From NCBI RefSeq assembly GCF_001439605.1, contig NZ_LMBX01000029.1, forward strand, positions 236 through 56,937: a stretch of 56,702 bases of DNA, written 5' to 3'. Source of the DNA: Cytobacillus praedii (GTDB taxonomy: Bacteria; Bacillota; Bacilli; Bacillales; Cytobacillaceae). A program made the position numbers and the translations under genes. Below the pieces are notes generated by a model that was not told the origin of the DNA, did no database searches, and was given only the letters and a program-made list of their open reading frames with translations. This document shows positions 20,387 through 29,895 of the stretch, one piece after another. How positions within the stretch are numbered: position 1 is the stretch's first letter; each line of letters opens with the position of its first letter.

Positions 20387-21760
20387 ATGTCTAATCGTTA
20401 TGCGGTTATATTAGCCGCGGGCCAAGGGACAAGAATGAAATCAAAACTTTATAAAGTCCTTCATCCCGTTTGCGGTAAACCAATGGTACAACATGTAGTT
20501 GACCAAGTTTCAAAGCTTAATATAGAGAAAATGGTTACCATTATTGGCCATGGAGCAGAACTGGTTCAATCTCAGCTTGGTGACAGTATATTATATGCCT
20601 TGCAGAAAGAGCAGCTGGGGACAGCTCATGCCGTAATGCAAGCAAAAGATATCCTAGGAGAAAAAGAAGGCGTAACGATTGTTGTATGCGGTGATACTCC
20701 GTTGATCAAGCATGAAACAATGGAGGCACTTCTTAACCACCATGAAAAGATGAAAGCGAAAGCTACAGTCCTAACGGTATTAGCTGATGATCCTTCTGGA
20801 TATGGCCGTATTATTCGTGATGAAAATGGGCATGTAGAAAAAATTGTTGAACACAAGGATGCAACAGAAGCAGAGCGAGAAGTTCAGGAAATTAATTCTG
20901 GAACCTATTGTTTTGACAATAAGGCATTATTTAGTGCTCTTAATCGTGTAAACAATGATAATGTACAGGGTGAATACTATCTGCCTGACGTGATTGAAAT
21001 TCTAAAAGATGATCAAGAAATCGTTACCGCTTATCAAACGGATGAATTCGAAGAAACACTTGGTGTAAATGACCGTGTAGCACTTTCTGAAGCAGAGCAA
21101 TTTATGAAGAAGCGGATAAATGAATTTCATATGAAAAATGGTGTAACAATTATTGACCCATTAAATACATATATCGGTCCAGATGTTATAATTGGAATGG
21201 ATACAATCTTGCACCCAGGAACAACCCTTTCTGGAAATACGGTGATCGGCTCTGATTGTGTGATTGGTCCACATAGTGAAATTGCTGATTGTACAGTAGG
21301 AGATCGTACCGTCATACGTCAATCCGCCGCATTTGATAGTCAAATAGGAATTGATGTGCAAATTGGTCCTTATGCCCATATTCGTCCAAAATCAGAAATT
21401 CACGGCCATGTAAAGATTGGCAACTTTGTGGAAGTGAAAAAGGCTGTTTTTGGTGAAGGAAGCAAGGCTTCGCATCTAAGCTATATTGGTGATGCAGAGG
21501 TTGGGCGTGATGTGAATATTGGCTGTGGCACAATCACTGTTAATTATGATGGGAAAAATAAATTTCTGACAAAGATTGAGGATGGGGTTTTTGTTGGCTG
21601 CAATTCCAATCTTGTAGCGCCTGTAACGATTGGCAAGAACGCTTATGTAGCTGCTGGTTCTACAATCACAGAGGATGTACCAGGGGAAGCGTTGTCAATT
21701 GCGAGAGCGCGTCAAGTGAATAAAGAGAATTATGTGGGAAAACTGAACAGAAAGAAATAA
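20387..21760 (+). CDS. glmU: Bifunctional UDP-GlcNAc pyrophosphorylase / GlcN-1-P acetyltransferase
   Basis: Makes UDP-GlcNAc for peptidoglycan and teichoic acids; 457 residues. The N-terminal uridyltransferase domain begins with the GXGTRMKS signature (residues 13-19) and carries CGDTPL. The C-terminal half is a left-handed beta-helix of hexapeptide repeats ([12 protein letters not shown]) with the acetyltransferase site near [18 protein letters not shown] lies 8 nt before the ATG at 20387. prs follows 17 nt later. Confidence 0.96.
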   Translation: MSNRYAVILAAGQGTRMKSKLYKVLHPVCGKPMVQHVVDQVSKLNIEKMVTIIGHGAELVQSQLGDSILYALQKEQLGTAHAVMQAKDILGEKEGVTIVVCGDTPLIKHETMEALLNHHEKMKAKATVLTVLADDPSGYGRIIRDENGHVEKIVEHKDATEAEREVQEINSGTYCFDNKALFSALNRVNNDNVQGEYYLPDVIEILKDDQEIVTAYQTDEFEETLGVNDRVALSEAEQFMKKRINEFHMKNGVTIIDPLNTYIGPDVIIGMDTILHPGTTLSGNTVIGSDCVIGPHSEIADCTVGDRTVIRQSAAFDSQIGIDVQIGPYAHIRPKSEIHGHVKIGNFVEVKKAVFGEGSKASHLSYIGDAEVGRDVNIGCGTITVNYDGKNKFLTKIEDGVFVGCNSNLVAPVTIGKNAYVAAGSTITEDVPGEALSIARARQVNKENYVGKLNRKK

Positions 21761-21777
21761 AGCGATGGAGGCTCAAC

Positions 21778-22734
21778 ATGTCTAACCAATATTTGGATCC
21801 TAATTTAAAAGTTTTTAGTCTTAACTCAAACCGTGACCTAGCACAAGAAATTGCAAGTGTAATTGGAGTAGAATTAGGGAAGTGCTCAGTACAGCGTTTT
21901 AGCGATGGAGAAATTCAAATCAACATTGAAGAGAGTATTCGCGGCTGTGATGTATATGTGATTCAATCAACAAGCTCTCCTGTAAATGAGCACTTAATGG
22001 AACTTTTAATTATGATCGATGCTTTAAAGCGCGCTTCAGCTAAGACAATCAATATCGTTATGCCGTATTATGGATATGCGCGTCAGGATCGAAAGGCGAG
22101 AGCACGTGAACCAATTACTGCTAAATTAGCAGCTAATCTTCTTGAAACTGCTGGAGCAACACGTGTGATTACACTTGATTTACATGCACCGCAAATTCAA
22201 GGATTCTTTGATATCCCAATTGATCACTTAATGGGTGTGCCTATTTTATCTGAGTACTTTAAGAAGAAGGCGATGGATGGAGATGTTGTCATTGTATCTC
22301 CGGACCATGGCGGAGTTACTCGTGCACGTAAAATGGCTGAGCGTCTAAAGGCTCCAATTGCTATCATTGATAAACGCCGTCCAAAGCCAAATGTTGCTGA
22401 AGTAATGAATATCGTAGGTAATATTGATGGGAAACTAGCAATTTTAATTGATGATATCATCGATACAGCTGGAACGATTACTTTGGCTGCCAACGCGCTT
22501 ATTGAAAATGGAGCATCTGAAGTATATGCATGTTGTACACATCCAGTATTATCAGGACCAGCAATTGAAAGAATTCAGAATTCAAATATTAAAGAATTAG
22601 TTGTTACAAATTCAATTGCTTTACCAGAAGAAAAGAAAATCGACAAAATTGTTGAACTATCTGTTGCACCTTTAATTGGAGAAGCAATTATTCGTGTTCA
22701 CGAAGAGGAGTCTGTAAGCACGCTTTTCGATTAA
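21778..22734 (+). CDS. prs: Ribose-phosphate pyrophosphokinase (PRPP synthetase)
   Basis: Makes PRPP from ribose-5-phosphate and ATP; 318 residues. [21 protein letters not shown] (flexible ATP loop), [11 protein letters not shown] and the PRPP-binding motif [12 protein letters not shown] are intact. GGAGG lies 8 nt upstream of the ATG. It forms a glmU-prs operon. Confidence 0.97.
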   Translation: MSNQYLDPNLKVFSLNSNRDLAQEIASVIGVELGKCSVQRFSDGEIQINIEESIRGCDVYVIQSTSSPVNEHLMELLIMIDALKRASAKTINIVMPYYGYARQDRKARAREPITAKLAANLLETAGATRVITLDLHAPQIQGFFDIPIDHLMGVPILSEYFKKKAMDGDVVIVSPDHGGVTRARKMAERLKAPIAIIDKRRPKPNVAEVMNIVGNIDGKLAILIDDIIDTAGTITLAANALIENGASEVYACCTHPVLSGPAIERIQNSNIKELVVTNSIALPEEKKIDKIVELSVAPLIGEAIIRVHEEESVSTLFD

Positions 22735-22744
22735 TAGAAAGAAA

Positions 22745-22892
22745 AGTGTAAGCGCCTTGCCTTGTTTAGCGTCGTATAGACTGGACCGCTCCTGACGAGA
22801 TAAAGGAAACACGAAGAGCGACAGCGATTCGATGTTGACTTATCGTAGGAGGGGAAGGGAAGTCCAATAGACGCAAGGAGCTGGTGCTAAAC
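22745..22892 (+). repeat. Intergenic repeat, family C, copy 3
   Basis: Gene-free element after prs. Its ends can pair: GTTTAGC (22764-22770) with GCTAAAC (22886-22892), and GCCTTGC with GCAAGG. The core shares GATAAAGGA, ACACGAAGAG and TTGACTTATCG with the reverse complement of 13601-13745. Confidence 0.65.
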
Positions 22893-22935
22893 AGTTCTCG
22901 AACTCAAAATATTTAATAATGCTTTAGCTAAAGTC

Positions 22936-22963
22936 AGCAGGCTTGCATTAATGCAAGCCTGCT
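22936..22963. terminator. Perfect 28-bp palindrome after prs
   Basis: AGCAGGCTTGCATT followed directly by its exact reverse complement. No loop and a poor T-tract (TATTATTGCATCTTTT) make it an unusual terminator for glmU-prs; it could act on both strands. Confidence 0.6.
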
Positions 22964-23003
22964 ATTATTGCATCTTTTGGTGTCGATGATTTTGAACTTG
23001 AAG

Positions 23004-23029
23004 GTTTAGTTTTCCTCATTTTAGGGCAT
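23004..23029 (+). promoter_or_regulatory. sigma-B promoter of ctc
   Basis: GTTTAG, 14-nt spacer, GGGCAT, each one base from the sigma-B consensus GTTTAA-N13-15-GGGTAT. ctc is a classic sigma-B gene in B. subtilis. Confidence 0.7.
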
Positions 23030-23077
23030 TTTTTATATAGAGTGTCTTACATTACAAATGAGGAAGGGGATCAAATG

Positions 23078-23713
23078 ATGACAGCCGTATTGCAAGCACA
23101 GGAGAGAAAAGAATTTCGAGGATCTGCTTTAACTCGTATACGCCGTGATGGAAATATTCCAGCTGTAGTCTATGGAGCAAAGTTGGACAGTAAGTCTATT
23201 TATGTGAGCGAAGCGGATTTTACTAAGGTCATCCGAAAAGTAGGAAGAAATGGCGTTATTTCATTAGATCTAGGCGGAAATAAACATAATGTAGTACTAA
23301 GTGATTATCAGGCGGACCCGATTAAACATGAAGTAATCCATGTTGATTTTCTTGCTGTGGATATGTCGAAGGAAATAACAGCAAATGTGAAAATCAATCT
23401 TGTTGGAGATGCACCAGGAGTTAAAGATGGCGGTGTGATGCAGCAATCTATGCATGAGCTTACTGTTACAGCAACGCCTGATAATATTCCTCAATCGATT
23501 GATATTGATGTTTCAAATCTCCAAGTAAATGAAACACTTACAATTGCTGATATTCAAACAAACAGCGGTTATGCAATAAATGAAGGGGTTGAGGAAGTGA
23601 TTGCTTCCATCCTTCCTCCTAGACAGGAAGCAGAAATTAATAGCGGCGAAGAACAAGAGCCTGGAACCCCTGATAACGAGGAAGGCAGAGAAACGAAAAG
23701 CAGTGAGGAATAA
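23078..23713 (+). CDS. ctc: General stress protein Ctc / ribosomal protein bL25
   Basis: 5S rRNA-binding bL25 family protein of about 211 residues with an N-terminal L25 domain (ALTRIRRDGNIPAVVYGAK) and the longer C-terminal TL5-type beta domain. It ends in an acidic low-complexity tail rich in E, G and S. ATG codons at 23075 and 23078 both fit the AGGAAGGGG site. A sigma-B-type promoter indicates stress induction. Confidence 0.92.
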   Translation: MTAVLQAQERKEFRGSALTRIRRDGNIPAVVYGAKLDSKSIYVSEADFTKVIRKVGRNGVISLDLGGNKHNVVLSDYQADPIKHEVIHVDFLAVDMSKEITANVKINLVGDAPGVKDGGVMQQSMHELTVTATPDNIPQSIDIDVSNLQVNETLTIADIQTNSGYAINEGVEEVIASILPPRQEAEINSGEEQEPGTPDNEEGRETKSSEE

Positions 23714-23743
23714 AGGCTAAAAGGGATAATGCCTTGCCCGAAA

Positions 23744-23785
23744 GAAAGGGACTGGTCCGAATTTATTGGTCAGCCCCTTCTTTTT
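23744..23785 (+). terminator. Probable terminator of ctc
   Basis: Imperfect stem between GAAAGGGACTGG (about 23743-23754) and TCAGCCCCTTC (23770-23780), followed by TTTTT. Confidence 0.5.
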
Positions 23786-23813
23786 AGGCAATATATATAA
23801 AGATGGTGGGAAA

Positions 23814-24374
23814 ATGAAACTAATTGTTGGACTGGGAAACCCCGGAAAGCAGTATGAAAAGACAAGGCATAATATTGGATTTGAGGTAATTGATGCACTT
23901 TCCGATCGTTTGAATATTCCGTTAAACCAGGCGAAGTTTCAAGGTATCTATGGTGTTGGCCATGTACAGGGAGAGAAAGTATACCTGTTAAAGCCTCTTA
24001 CCTATATGAATTTATCAGGGGAATCTATTGCCGCTCTAATGGACTATTTTCAAATAGAAGATGAAGAGCTTGTTGTTATTTATGATGATTTAGATTTGCC
24101 GGTTGGGAAGATTAGATTGCGGCAAAAGGGCAGTGCCGGCGGTCATAATGGAATAAAGTCAACCATTGCTCATTTGGGAACACAAGAGTTTAACAGAATA
24201 AGAGTAGGGATTGACAGACCCCCAAGCGGAATGAAGGTTCCGGACTATGTTTTAGGAAGATTTTCGAAAGAAGAGCAGGAAATATTGGGTGAGGTTATTC
24301 TAAAATGCGCAAATGCCTGTGAGGATTGGATGTCCAAGCCGTTTTTACATATCATGAATGAATATAATCAGTAA
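23814..24374 (+). CDS. pth: Peptidyl-tRNA hydrolase
   Basis: Recycles peptidyl-tRNAs; 186 residues (SpoVC in B. subtilis). [18 protein letters not shown] carries the catalytic histidine. [10 protein letters not shown] and [26 protein letters not shown] follow. The ATG at 23814 has GGTGGG 3-4 nt upstream; a longer frame from 23766 crosses the terminator region and is not supported. Confidence 0.95.
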   Translation: MKLIVGLGNPGKQYEKTRHNIGFEVIDALSDRLNIPLNQAKFQGIYGVGHVQGEKVYLLKPLTYMNLSGESIAALMDYFQIEDEELVVIYDDLDLPVGKIRLRQKGSAGGHNGIKSTIAHLGTQEFNRIRVGIDRPPSGMKVPDYVLGRFSKEEQEILGEVILKCANACEDWMSKPFLHIMNEYNQ

Positions 24375-24445
24375 TCCATCATATTTTTTTATTAGTATCA
24401 TAAAATAATATATCTTTTTATTTAAGAATCATCAAAGAAGAGCAA

Positions 24446-24486
24446 ACTTGAAATTAAGTGCTTCCGCATGTCGGATTGTCTAGCTA
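24446..24486 (+). repeat. Remnant of intergenic repeat family A
   Basis: GCTTCCGCATGTCGGATTG followed by TCTAGCTACA matches the junction between units of family A (CCGCATTTC..TTGTCTAGCT). Only this end piece is left; the fin promoter starts directly after it. Confidence 0.5.
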
Positions 24487-24489
24487 CAT

Positions 24490-24520
24490 TGAATAAGTTC
24501 CTCTTATAGCGTTCATACTA
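24490..24520 (+). promoter_or_regulatory. Forespore (sigma-G/sigma-F) promoter of fin
   Basis: TGAATA, 18-nt spacer, CATACTA, both hexamers exactly as in the sigma-G consensus. sigma-F and sigma-G recognise overlapping sequences, and fin is expressed early under sigma-F in B. subtilis. Confidence 0.75.
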
Positions 24521-24554
24521 ATAGTATTGAACTGTTTTGCAGGGAGGGACATGC

Positions 24555-24785
24555 ATGGCGATACATTATCATTGCCGTCATTGTGGAGTGAAGATAGGAA
24601 CAATTGAAAATACAGCAATAAGCACGGACTCTCTAGGGTTTCATCTATTAAATCAATCAGAACGTCAGGAAATGATCTCATATGATCTTTCAGGAGATCT
24701 TCAAGTAAAGGCAATATGCGAGGATTGTCATGAATTGTTAGAGCGCAATCCGGATTATCACGAACATGATTTTTTGATTCAATAA
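24555..24785 (+). CDS. fin: Fin (YabK), anti-sigma-F factor
   Basis: Small zinc-binding protein of 76 residues, the same length as B. subtilis Fin, which inhibits sigma-F and helps the change to sigma-G. Two CxxC pairs are present (CRHC, CEDC), plus STDSLGFHLL and ERNPDYHEHDF. GGAGGG lies 8 nt before the ATG at 24555. It is flanked by its own promoter and terminator. Confidence 0.93.
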   Translation: MAIHYHCRHCGVKIGTIENTAISTDSLGFHLLNQSERQEMISYDLSGDLQVKAICEDCHELLERNPDYHEHDFLIQ

Positions 24786-24788
24786 TAG

Positions 24789-24816
24789 GCTTTGGACTAA
24801 CATCCAAAGCGTTTTT
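24789..24816 (+). terminator. Intrinsic terminator of fin
   Basis: Perfect 8-bp stem GCTTTGGA/TCCAAAGC with loop CTAACA, followed by GTTTTTC. Confidence 0.85.
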
Positions 24817-24913
24817 CTATTTCTAATTATTGCGAATTGTCGGTGAAGGCAGAAGCAGCTTGGACATTTCAGATATACAAAGTTTAGCATTTTGATTTTC
24901 GATAACTGTTTAT

Positions 24914-25034
24914 CTCCAGCGCCTGACCCCTCTTAGCTGGGGTAATAAGCCAACCTGTCTAGAAGGTTAAAGACCAGCCTTCCAGCCATCTTGTCTTATG
25001 CTAGTCGGGTCTGACCAAGCCGCTTCCGCATTTC
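24914..25034 (+). repeat. Intergenic repeat family A, copy between fin and mfd
   Basis: Gene-free unit with the family layout: CCAGCGCC, a CCCC-type arm, ATAAGCCAA, GAAGGTT-loop-GCCTTC hairpin, TTGTCTTATGCTAGTCGGG and CGCTTCCGCATTTC. The second stem is GACCC (24925-24929) with GGGTC (25007-25011), differing from the AGCCCC/GGGGCT of the unit at 29723 but still paired. Confidence 0.75.
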
Positions 25035-25050
25035 AGATTGGAGGGTAGCC

Positions 25051-28000
25051 ATGATAGGGCTAAAACATATAATTAGTCAGCAAGATGATGTAAGGTCCGT
25101 CTTGTCTGGCATAAAAGAAGGACTGAGGGAGCAGCTAATATCTGGCTTATCCGGTTCTGCTCGTACACTTTTTCTAGCATCTGTTTATGAACAGACACGA
25201 AAGCCAATGCTTGTTGTTACACATAACCTGCTTCAAGCACAGAAATTATATGAGGATATTGTTAATTTAGCTGGGGAATCGGAAGTATTTTTATATCCAG
25301 CTAATGAATTGATCGCTGCAGAAATTAGCATTGCTAGTCCAGAATTAAAGGCACAGCGAATAGAAGTTTTAAACTATTGGAGCAATAGTAGGAATGGAAT
25401 TTTAATTGCCCCAATGGCAGGGTTGAGAAAAATCCTTCCACCCGCATCGCTATGGAAAGCTTGCCAATTAACATTAAAAGTAGGAGATGAACTTTTAGAA
25501 GATCAATTCCTGCAATTTGTTCAAATGGGATATACAAGGGTTGGAATGGTTTCATCCCCGGGCGAATTTAGTATTAGGGGTGGAATAATTGATATTTATC
25601 CTTTAACGGAACCAGACCCTATCCGGATTGAATTATTTGATACGGAAGTAGATTCGATTCGTTCCTTTTCATTGGAGGATCAGCGTTCAAAAGAGAAACT
25701 ATCAGAAGTGACAATCGGACCTGCTACCGAATATCCCTTACAAGCTGATCATTTTAGTAAAATCATTGAAAAGCTTGAAAAAGGATTAGGATCCAGCCTT
25801 AAAAAGATAAAAGATGAAAAGGCAAAGGCCCTGTTAGCACAGAATGTTGGTTTTGAGTTAGAACAATTAAAAATGGGCAATAAACCTGATCAACTATTCA
25901 AGTATCTCTCCTTCGCATATGAGGAAAGAAATAGTTTAGTAGACTACCTTCCAGAGAATGGTCTTATTGTTATTGATGAAATTAGTCGTGTCCAAGAGAT
26001 GAATGACTCATTGGAGAAGGAAGAAGCAGAATGGTATACGAGTCTATTAAGTGAAGGCCAAATTATTCATGATGTGAAAATATCTCATAATTTACGAGGG
26101 TTTTTAAATAAGAAGAAACAGCCTGTTATATATATGTCCTTGTTTTTAAGACATGTCCCGAATACGAGTCCTGAAAATATTATTAATGTAACGTGCAAGC
26201 AAATGCAGAATTTCCACGGGCAGATGAATGTGTTAAAAGGCGAACTGGAACGATGGAAAAAGGCAAATTATACGGTTGTTCTTGTAGGTCCTGGGGAAGA
26301 GCGGGTAAGGAAGCTTCAAAGAGTGTTAGAAGATTATGAAATTGATACGCTGTTTATAGATGAGAAACAGCCGCTCCTTCTTGGAAGGGTTCAAATCGTG
26401 GAAGGAAATCTTCAGACGGGATTTGAATTGCCAATACAAAAGCTTGCCGTGATTACGGAAGAAGAGCTTTTTAATAAACGGACCAAAAAACAGCCTCGTC
26501 GCCAAAAGCTATCAAATGCTGAACGGATTAAAAGCTATTCGGAATTAAAAGTTGGCGATTATGTTGTCCATGTGAATCATGGAATCGGGAAATATTTAGG
26601 GATTGAAACACTGGTAATTAATGGTGTTCATAAAGACTATCTTCATATACGCTATCAAGGCAGTGATAAGTTATATGTTCCTGTCGAGCAAATTGATCTA
26701 ATTCAAAAATATGTAGGCTCTGAGGCAAAAGAGCCAAAAATATATAAATTGGGTGGGAATGACTGGAAACGGGTTAAGAAGAAAGTTGAATCCTCTGTTC
26801 AAGATATTGCGGATGATCTAATTAAGCTTTATGCGGAAAGAGAAGCCTCGAAAGGACATGCCTTTAGTCCAGATGGAGAAATGCAAAGAGAATTTGAATC
26901 GGCATTTGCTTATCAAGAAACAGAGGACCAGCTCCGTTCAATCCATGAGATAAAACGGGATATGGAAAGAGAGCGGCCGATGGACCGATTGCTTTGCGGA
27001 GATGTCGGTTATGGAAAAACAGAGGTGGCTATCCGTGCAGCCTTTAAAGCAATTGCTGATGGAAAACAAGTGGCTATCCTTGTTCCAACAACGATTCTTG
27101 CCCAGCAGCATTATGAAACTATGAGGGAGAGGTTTCAGGACTTTCCGATTGAAATTGGTCTCTTAAGCCGTTTTCGATCAAGAAAGCAGCAAACAGAAAC
27201 AATTAAAGGGCTGAAGTCTGGTGCAGTTGACGTTGTTGTTGGTACGCACAGGATTTTATCAAAGGATATTTCCTACCGAGATTTAGGGCTATTAATTGTC
27301 GATGAAGAGCAGCGCTTCGGTGTGACGCATAAGGAAAAAATTAAACAGCTGAAGACGAATGTGGATGTATTAACGCTTACAGCAACTCCAATTCCTAGGA
27401 CTCTTCACATGTCCATGCTGGGTGTGCGTGACCTTTCTGTTATTGAGACACCACCAGAAAATCGTTTTCCGATTCAGACATACGTCATGGAATATAATGG
27501 CGGGATTGTCCGCGAAGCGATTGAAAGAGAACTTGCGAGAGATGGCCAAGTGTACTTTCTCTATAACCGAGTTGAGGATATTGAAAGAAAAGCGGAAGAA
27601 ATTTCTATGCTTGTACCAGATGCGAAAGTGACCTATGCACACGGCAAAATGACAGAAAATGAACTGGAATCTGTCATGCTGAGCTTTCTGGCGGGAGAAT
27701 CGGATGTTCTTGTGAGCACGACAATTATTGAAACGGGTGTTGATATTCCAAATGTGAATACCTTGATCGTTCATGATGCTGATAAAATGGGACTTTCCCA
27801 GCTTTATCAGCTTAGAGGAAGAGTTGGCCGTTCGAATCGGGTAGCCTATGCCTATTTCACCTATCGTAAGGATAAAGTTTTAACAGAAGTGGCAGAAAAA
27901 CGACTTCAAGCTATTAAGGAATTTACAGAGCTAGGGTCTGGATTTAAGATTGCTATGCGTGATTTATCGATTAGAGGAGCAGGAAATCTGCTAGGTGCTG

Positions 28001-28581
28001 AACAGCATGGCTTCATCGATTCAGTTGGTTTTGATTTATACTCGCAAATGTTAAAAGAAGCAATAGAAGATCGAAAAGGCAATATGAATGAGGAAATTAA
28101 ACAGCGAACAGAAGTGGACCTTGAGGTGGATGCCTATCTTCCTGATGCTTATATTCATGACGGTCATCAAAAGATTGAAATGTATAAACGATTTAGAGGC
28201 GCTTCTTCATTAGAAGATCTGGAGGAGTTAAATGAAGAAATGCTAGATCGGTTTGGTGAGTATCCGGATGAAGTATCCTATTTATTCCAAATGACTGAAA
28301 TGAAGGTTTATGGAGAAATGGTTGGTATCGAAACGATTAAGCAAGCTAAGAATGAGGTTTTAATTCTATTATCTGAAAAGGCAAGTTCTCAAATTGATGG
28401 TCAGAAGATCTTTGAAGTAACAAGTAAATATGGACGTACAGTTGGTCTTGGAATGGATGGGAAAAAGCTTAAGGCTGTTCTTTATGTTAAAGGAATGAAA
28501 ACAAGAGATTGGTTGAATATTGCCTTTGAAGTTGTCCGTGGCTTATATGGATCAAGAAAAGAGGAGCAGACGACTTCATAG
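25051..28581 (+). CDS. mfd: Transcription-repair coupling factor Mfd
   Basis: DNA translocase of 1176 residues that removes stalled RNA polymerase and recruits UvrA. It has an N-terminal UvrB-like module, an RNA polymerase-interaction domain starting at [19 protein letters not shown] (about residue 495), a RecG-type helicase core with Walker [10 protein letters not shown] and DEEQ box, a TRG motif region, and a C-terminal UvrA-binding module. GGAGGG is 5 nt before the ATG. Full family length. Confidence 0.97.
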   Translation: MIGLKHIISQQDDVRSVLSGIKEGLREQLISGLSGSARTLFLASVYEQTRKPMLVVTHNLLQAQKLYEDIVNLAGESEVFLYPANELIAAEISIASPELKAQRIEVLNYWSNSRNGILIAPMAGLRKILPPASLWKACQLTLKVGDELLEDQFLQFVQMGYTRVGMVSSPGEFSIRGGIIDIYPLTEPDPIRIELFDTEVDSIRSFSLEDQRSKEKLSEVTIGPATEYPLQADHFSKIIEKLEKGLGSSLKKIKDEKAKALLAQNVGFELEQLKMGNKPDQLFKYLSFAYEERNSLVDYLPENGLIVIDEISRVQEMNDSLEKEEAEWYTSLLSEGQIIHDVKISHNLRGFLNKKKQPVIYMSLFLRHVPNTSPENIINVTCKQMQNFHGQMNVLKGELERWKKANYTVVLVGPGEERVRKLQRVLEDYEIDTLFIDEKQPLLLGRVQIVEGNLQTGFELPIQKLAVITEEELFNKRTKKQPRRQKLSNAERIKSYSELKVGDYVVHVNHGIGKYLGIETLVINGVHKDYLHIRYQGSDKLYVPVEQIDLIQKYVGSEAKEPKIYKLGGNDWKRVKKKVESSVQDIADDLIKLYAEREASKGHAFSPDGEMQREFESAFAYQETEDQLRSIHEIKRDMERERPMDRLLCGDVGYGKTEVAIRAAFKAIADGKQVAILVPTTILAQQHYETMRERFQDFPIEIGLLSRFRSRKQQTETIKGLKSGAVDVVVGTHRILSKDISYRDLGLLIVDEEQRFGVTHKEKIKQLKTNVDVLTLTATPIPRTLHMSMLGVRDLSVIETPPENRFPIQTYVMEYNGGIVREAIERELARDGQVYFLYNRVEDIERKAEEISMLVPDAKVTYAHGKMTENELESVMLSFLAGESDVLVSTTIIETGVDIPNVNTLIVHDADKMGLSQLYQLRGRVGRSNRVAYAYFTYRKDKVLTEVAEKRLQAIKEFTELGSGFKIAMRDLSIRGAGNLLGAEQHGFIDSVGFDLYSQMLKEAIEDRKGNMNEEIKQRTEVDLEVDAYLPDAYIHDGHQKIEMYKRFRGASSLEDLEELNEEMLDRFGEYPDEVSYLFQMTEMKVYGEMVGIETIKQAKNEVLILLSEKASSQIDGQKIFEVTSKYGRTVGLGMDGKKLKAVLYVKGMKTRDWLNIAFEVVRGLYGSRKEEQTTS

Positions 28582-28690
28582 AAAATGTTTTAATTGCTTA
28601 GGATAAGGGTATTTAAAAAAGAGAACTTACTGTGATGTTTAACCAATTCTGGTTATTGCCACACCTGCATGAGAAAAAAATAATTGAGCG
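28582..28690. other. Gene-free gap after mfd
   Basis: No terminator or convincing ORF is visible directly after mfd. A 28-codon frame (28635-28721) lacks a ribosome binding site. Confidence 0.4.
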
Positions 28691-28720
28691 TGTATATAAC
28701 TTTCCAGATGAAAGATACTA
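28691..28720 (+). promoter_or_regulatory. Candidate sigma-G promoter of spoVT
   Basis: TGTATA, 17-nt spacer, GATACTA, one base off the sigma-G consensus in each element. spoVT is sigma-G-dependent in B. subtilis. The leader would be about 130 nt. Confidence 0.55.
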
Positions 28721-28855
28721 AGTTCAAACATGGCGATGCATTCATTTTCTCCCAATTAAGGCATTGCTAAAGGAAAAGCAGCTGAGTTTTAAGTTAGACT
28801 GCTGTCTAGCGCAAACGCTTTTCAAAATCATCAGATGAAAGTGAGGCAACATTAG

Positions 28856-29392
28856 ATGAAGGCAACTGGTATTGTTCGTCGAATCGATGATTTAGGTCGT
28901 GTGGTTATTCCTAAGGAAATACGCAGAACATTGCGTATTCGTGAAGGGGATCCTCTCGAAATTTTTGTAGATCGTGATGGAGAAGTGATTCTAAAGAAAT
29001 ATTCACCAATCAGTGAGCTTAGCGATTTTGCGAAGGAGTATGCAGAAGCATTATATGACAGTCTTGGCAATCCAGTATTAATTTGCGACAGAGATACGTA
29101 TATTGCTGTTGCGGGCGGTTCGAAGAAGGAATATTTAAACAAAAGTATTAGCGAACTAGTTGAGAAAACCATGGAAGAACGCAGTTCGGTTATTATGAAC
29201 CAGTCAGGTAATATCTCCTTGGTTGAGGGAAATTCAGAGGATTTAACCGCTTATACAATTGGTCCGATTATTGCAAATGGAGATCCAATTGGTGCAGTAA
29301 TTATTTATGCAAAAGAAGGATCCTTAGGTGATGTAGAACAGAAAGCAGTAGAAACCGCTGCGAGCTTCTTAGCAAGACAAATGGAATCTTAA
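28856..29392 (+). CDS. spoVT: SpoVT, stage V sporulation regulator
   Basis: Forespore regulator of sigma-G-dependent genes, 178 residues. The N-terminal AbrB-type domain (ATGIVRRIDDLGRVVIPKEIRRTL) is followed by a GAF-like domain ending in EHKAVE-type QKAVETAASFLARQME. It is a paralogue of AbrB, also encoded in this window. The ribosome binding site (GTGAGG) is modest. Confidence 0.95.
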   Translation: MKATGIVRRIDDLGRVVIPKEIRRTLRIREGDPLEIFVDRDGEVILKKYSPISELSDFAKEYAEALYDSLGNPVLICDRDTYIAVAGGSKKEYLNKSISELVEKTMEERSSVIMNQSGNISLVEGNSEDLTAYTIGPIIANGDPIGAVIIYAKEGSLGDVEQKAVETAASFLARQMES

Positions 29393-29440
29393 GAAATACT
29401 CCAGAATCCTAACGCAAGAATTTGCAAAAGAATATTTTTG

Positions 29441-29475
29441 AAAAAGGGGTAGCGAAATGCTGCCTTTTTTCTTTT
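29441..29475 (+). terminator. Intrinsic terminator of spoVT
   Basis: AAGGGGTAGC/GCTGCCTTTT stem with a 5-nt loop, running into TTTTTTCTTTTTT. Confidence 0.8.
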
Positions 29476-29479
29476 TTCA

Positions 29480-29598
29480 GACAGGCTCAGCAATTAAAGC
29501 TGAGACGATCTGTCTAGCGGGGATAAAAGAACAACCTTGCTAGACAGCCTTGTCTTATGCTAGTCGGTGCTGAACAGTCACCTCAGCATTTCTGTGTT
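29480..29598 (+). repeat. Family A tandem array, unit 1 (divergent)
   Basis: First unit upstream of yabM. The right half matches units 2 and 3 (TTGTCTTATGCTAGTCGG, GCTGAACAGTC). The inner arms are CTGTCTAGC (29510-29518) and GCTAGACAG (29539-29547), a perfect 9-bp stem whose sequence differs from the other units. The left end is replaced by unrelated sequence with its own CTCAGC/GCTGAG hairpin. Confidence 0.65.
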
Positions 29599-29722
29599 GT
29601 CTAGCTGCGGCTCCTAACCCCTTGAGGTCTTAAGCCAAACTGGCTAGAAGGTAAAAAAAACCTTCCAGCCAGTTCGTCTTAAGCTTGTCGGGGCTGAACA
29701 GTCGCCTCCACATTTCTGTGTT
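29599..29722 (+). repeat. Family A tandem array, unit 2
   Basis: 124-bp unit beginning GTCTAGCTGCGGCTCC. The inner stem is CTGGCTAGAAGGT (29640-29652) with ACCTTCCAGCCAG (29660-29672), 12 of 13 positions paired. The outer arms are CCCC and GGGG (29690-29693). Confidence 0.8.
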
Positions 29723-29848
29723 GTCTAGCTGCGGCTCCTAGCCCCTCGAGGTCATAAGCCAATCCGGCCAGAAGGTTAAAGAACAACCTTCTACCCGGCT
29801 CGTCTTATGCTAGTCGGGGCTGAACAGTCGCCTCCACATTTCTGTGTT
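29723..29848 (+). repeat. Family A tandem array, unit 3
   Basis: Second full copy, offset by 124 bp from unit 2 and about 90% identical to it by eye. The outer stem is AGCCCC (29740-29745) with GGGGCT (29816-29821); CATAAG pairs with CTTATG, and GAAGGTT with AACCTTC. Confidence 0.8.
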
Positions 29849-29853
29849 ATAAT
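29845..29853 (+). promoter_or_regulatory. Extended -10 at the edge of the repeat array, upstream of yabM
   Basis: TGTTATAAT is a perfect extended -10. Its TGT comes from the conserved end of repeat unit 3 (TTTCTGTGTT). It lies 42 nt before the yabM start. No good -35 is seen. Confidence 0.45.
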
Positions 29854-29895
29854 ACTTCTGAATTATTGCTATGTGTTTTGGGAGGAGTTGGGCTT

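Noticed and set aside
27370..27774. 134-codon minus-strand frame inside mfd
   Set aside because: Antisense shadow of the Mfd helicase core; no ribosome binding site or family resemblance.
28635..28721. 28-codon frame between mfd and spoVT
   Set aside because: No ribosome binding site, no recognisable motif, and it overlaps the likely sigma-G promoter of spoVT.
29480..29848. CRISPR array
   Set aside because: Regular spacing exists, but the whole 124-bp unit is conserved with no unique spacers, and no cas genes are near.
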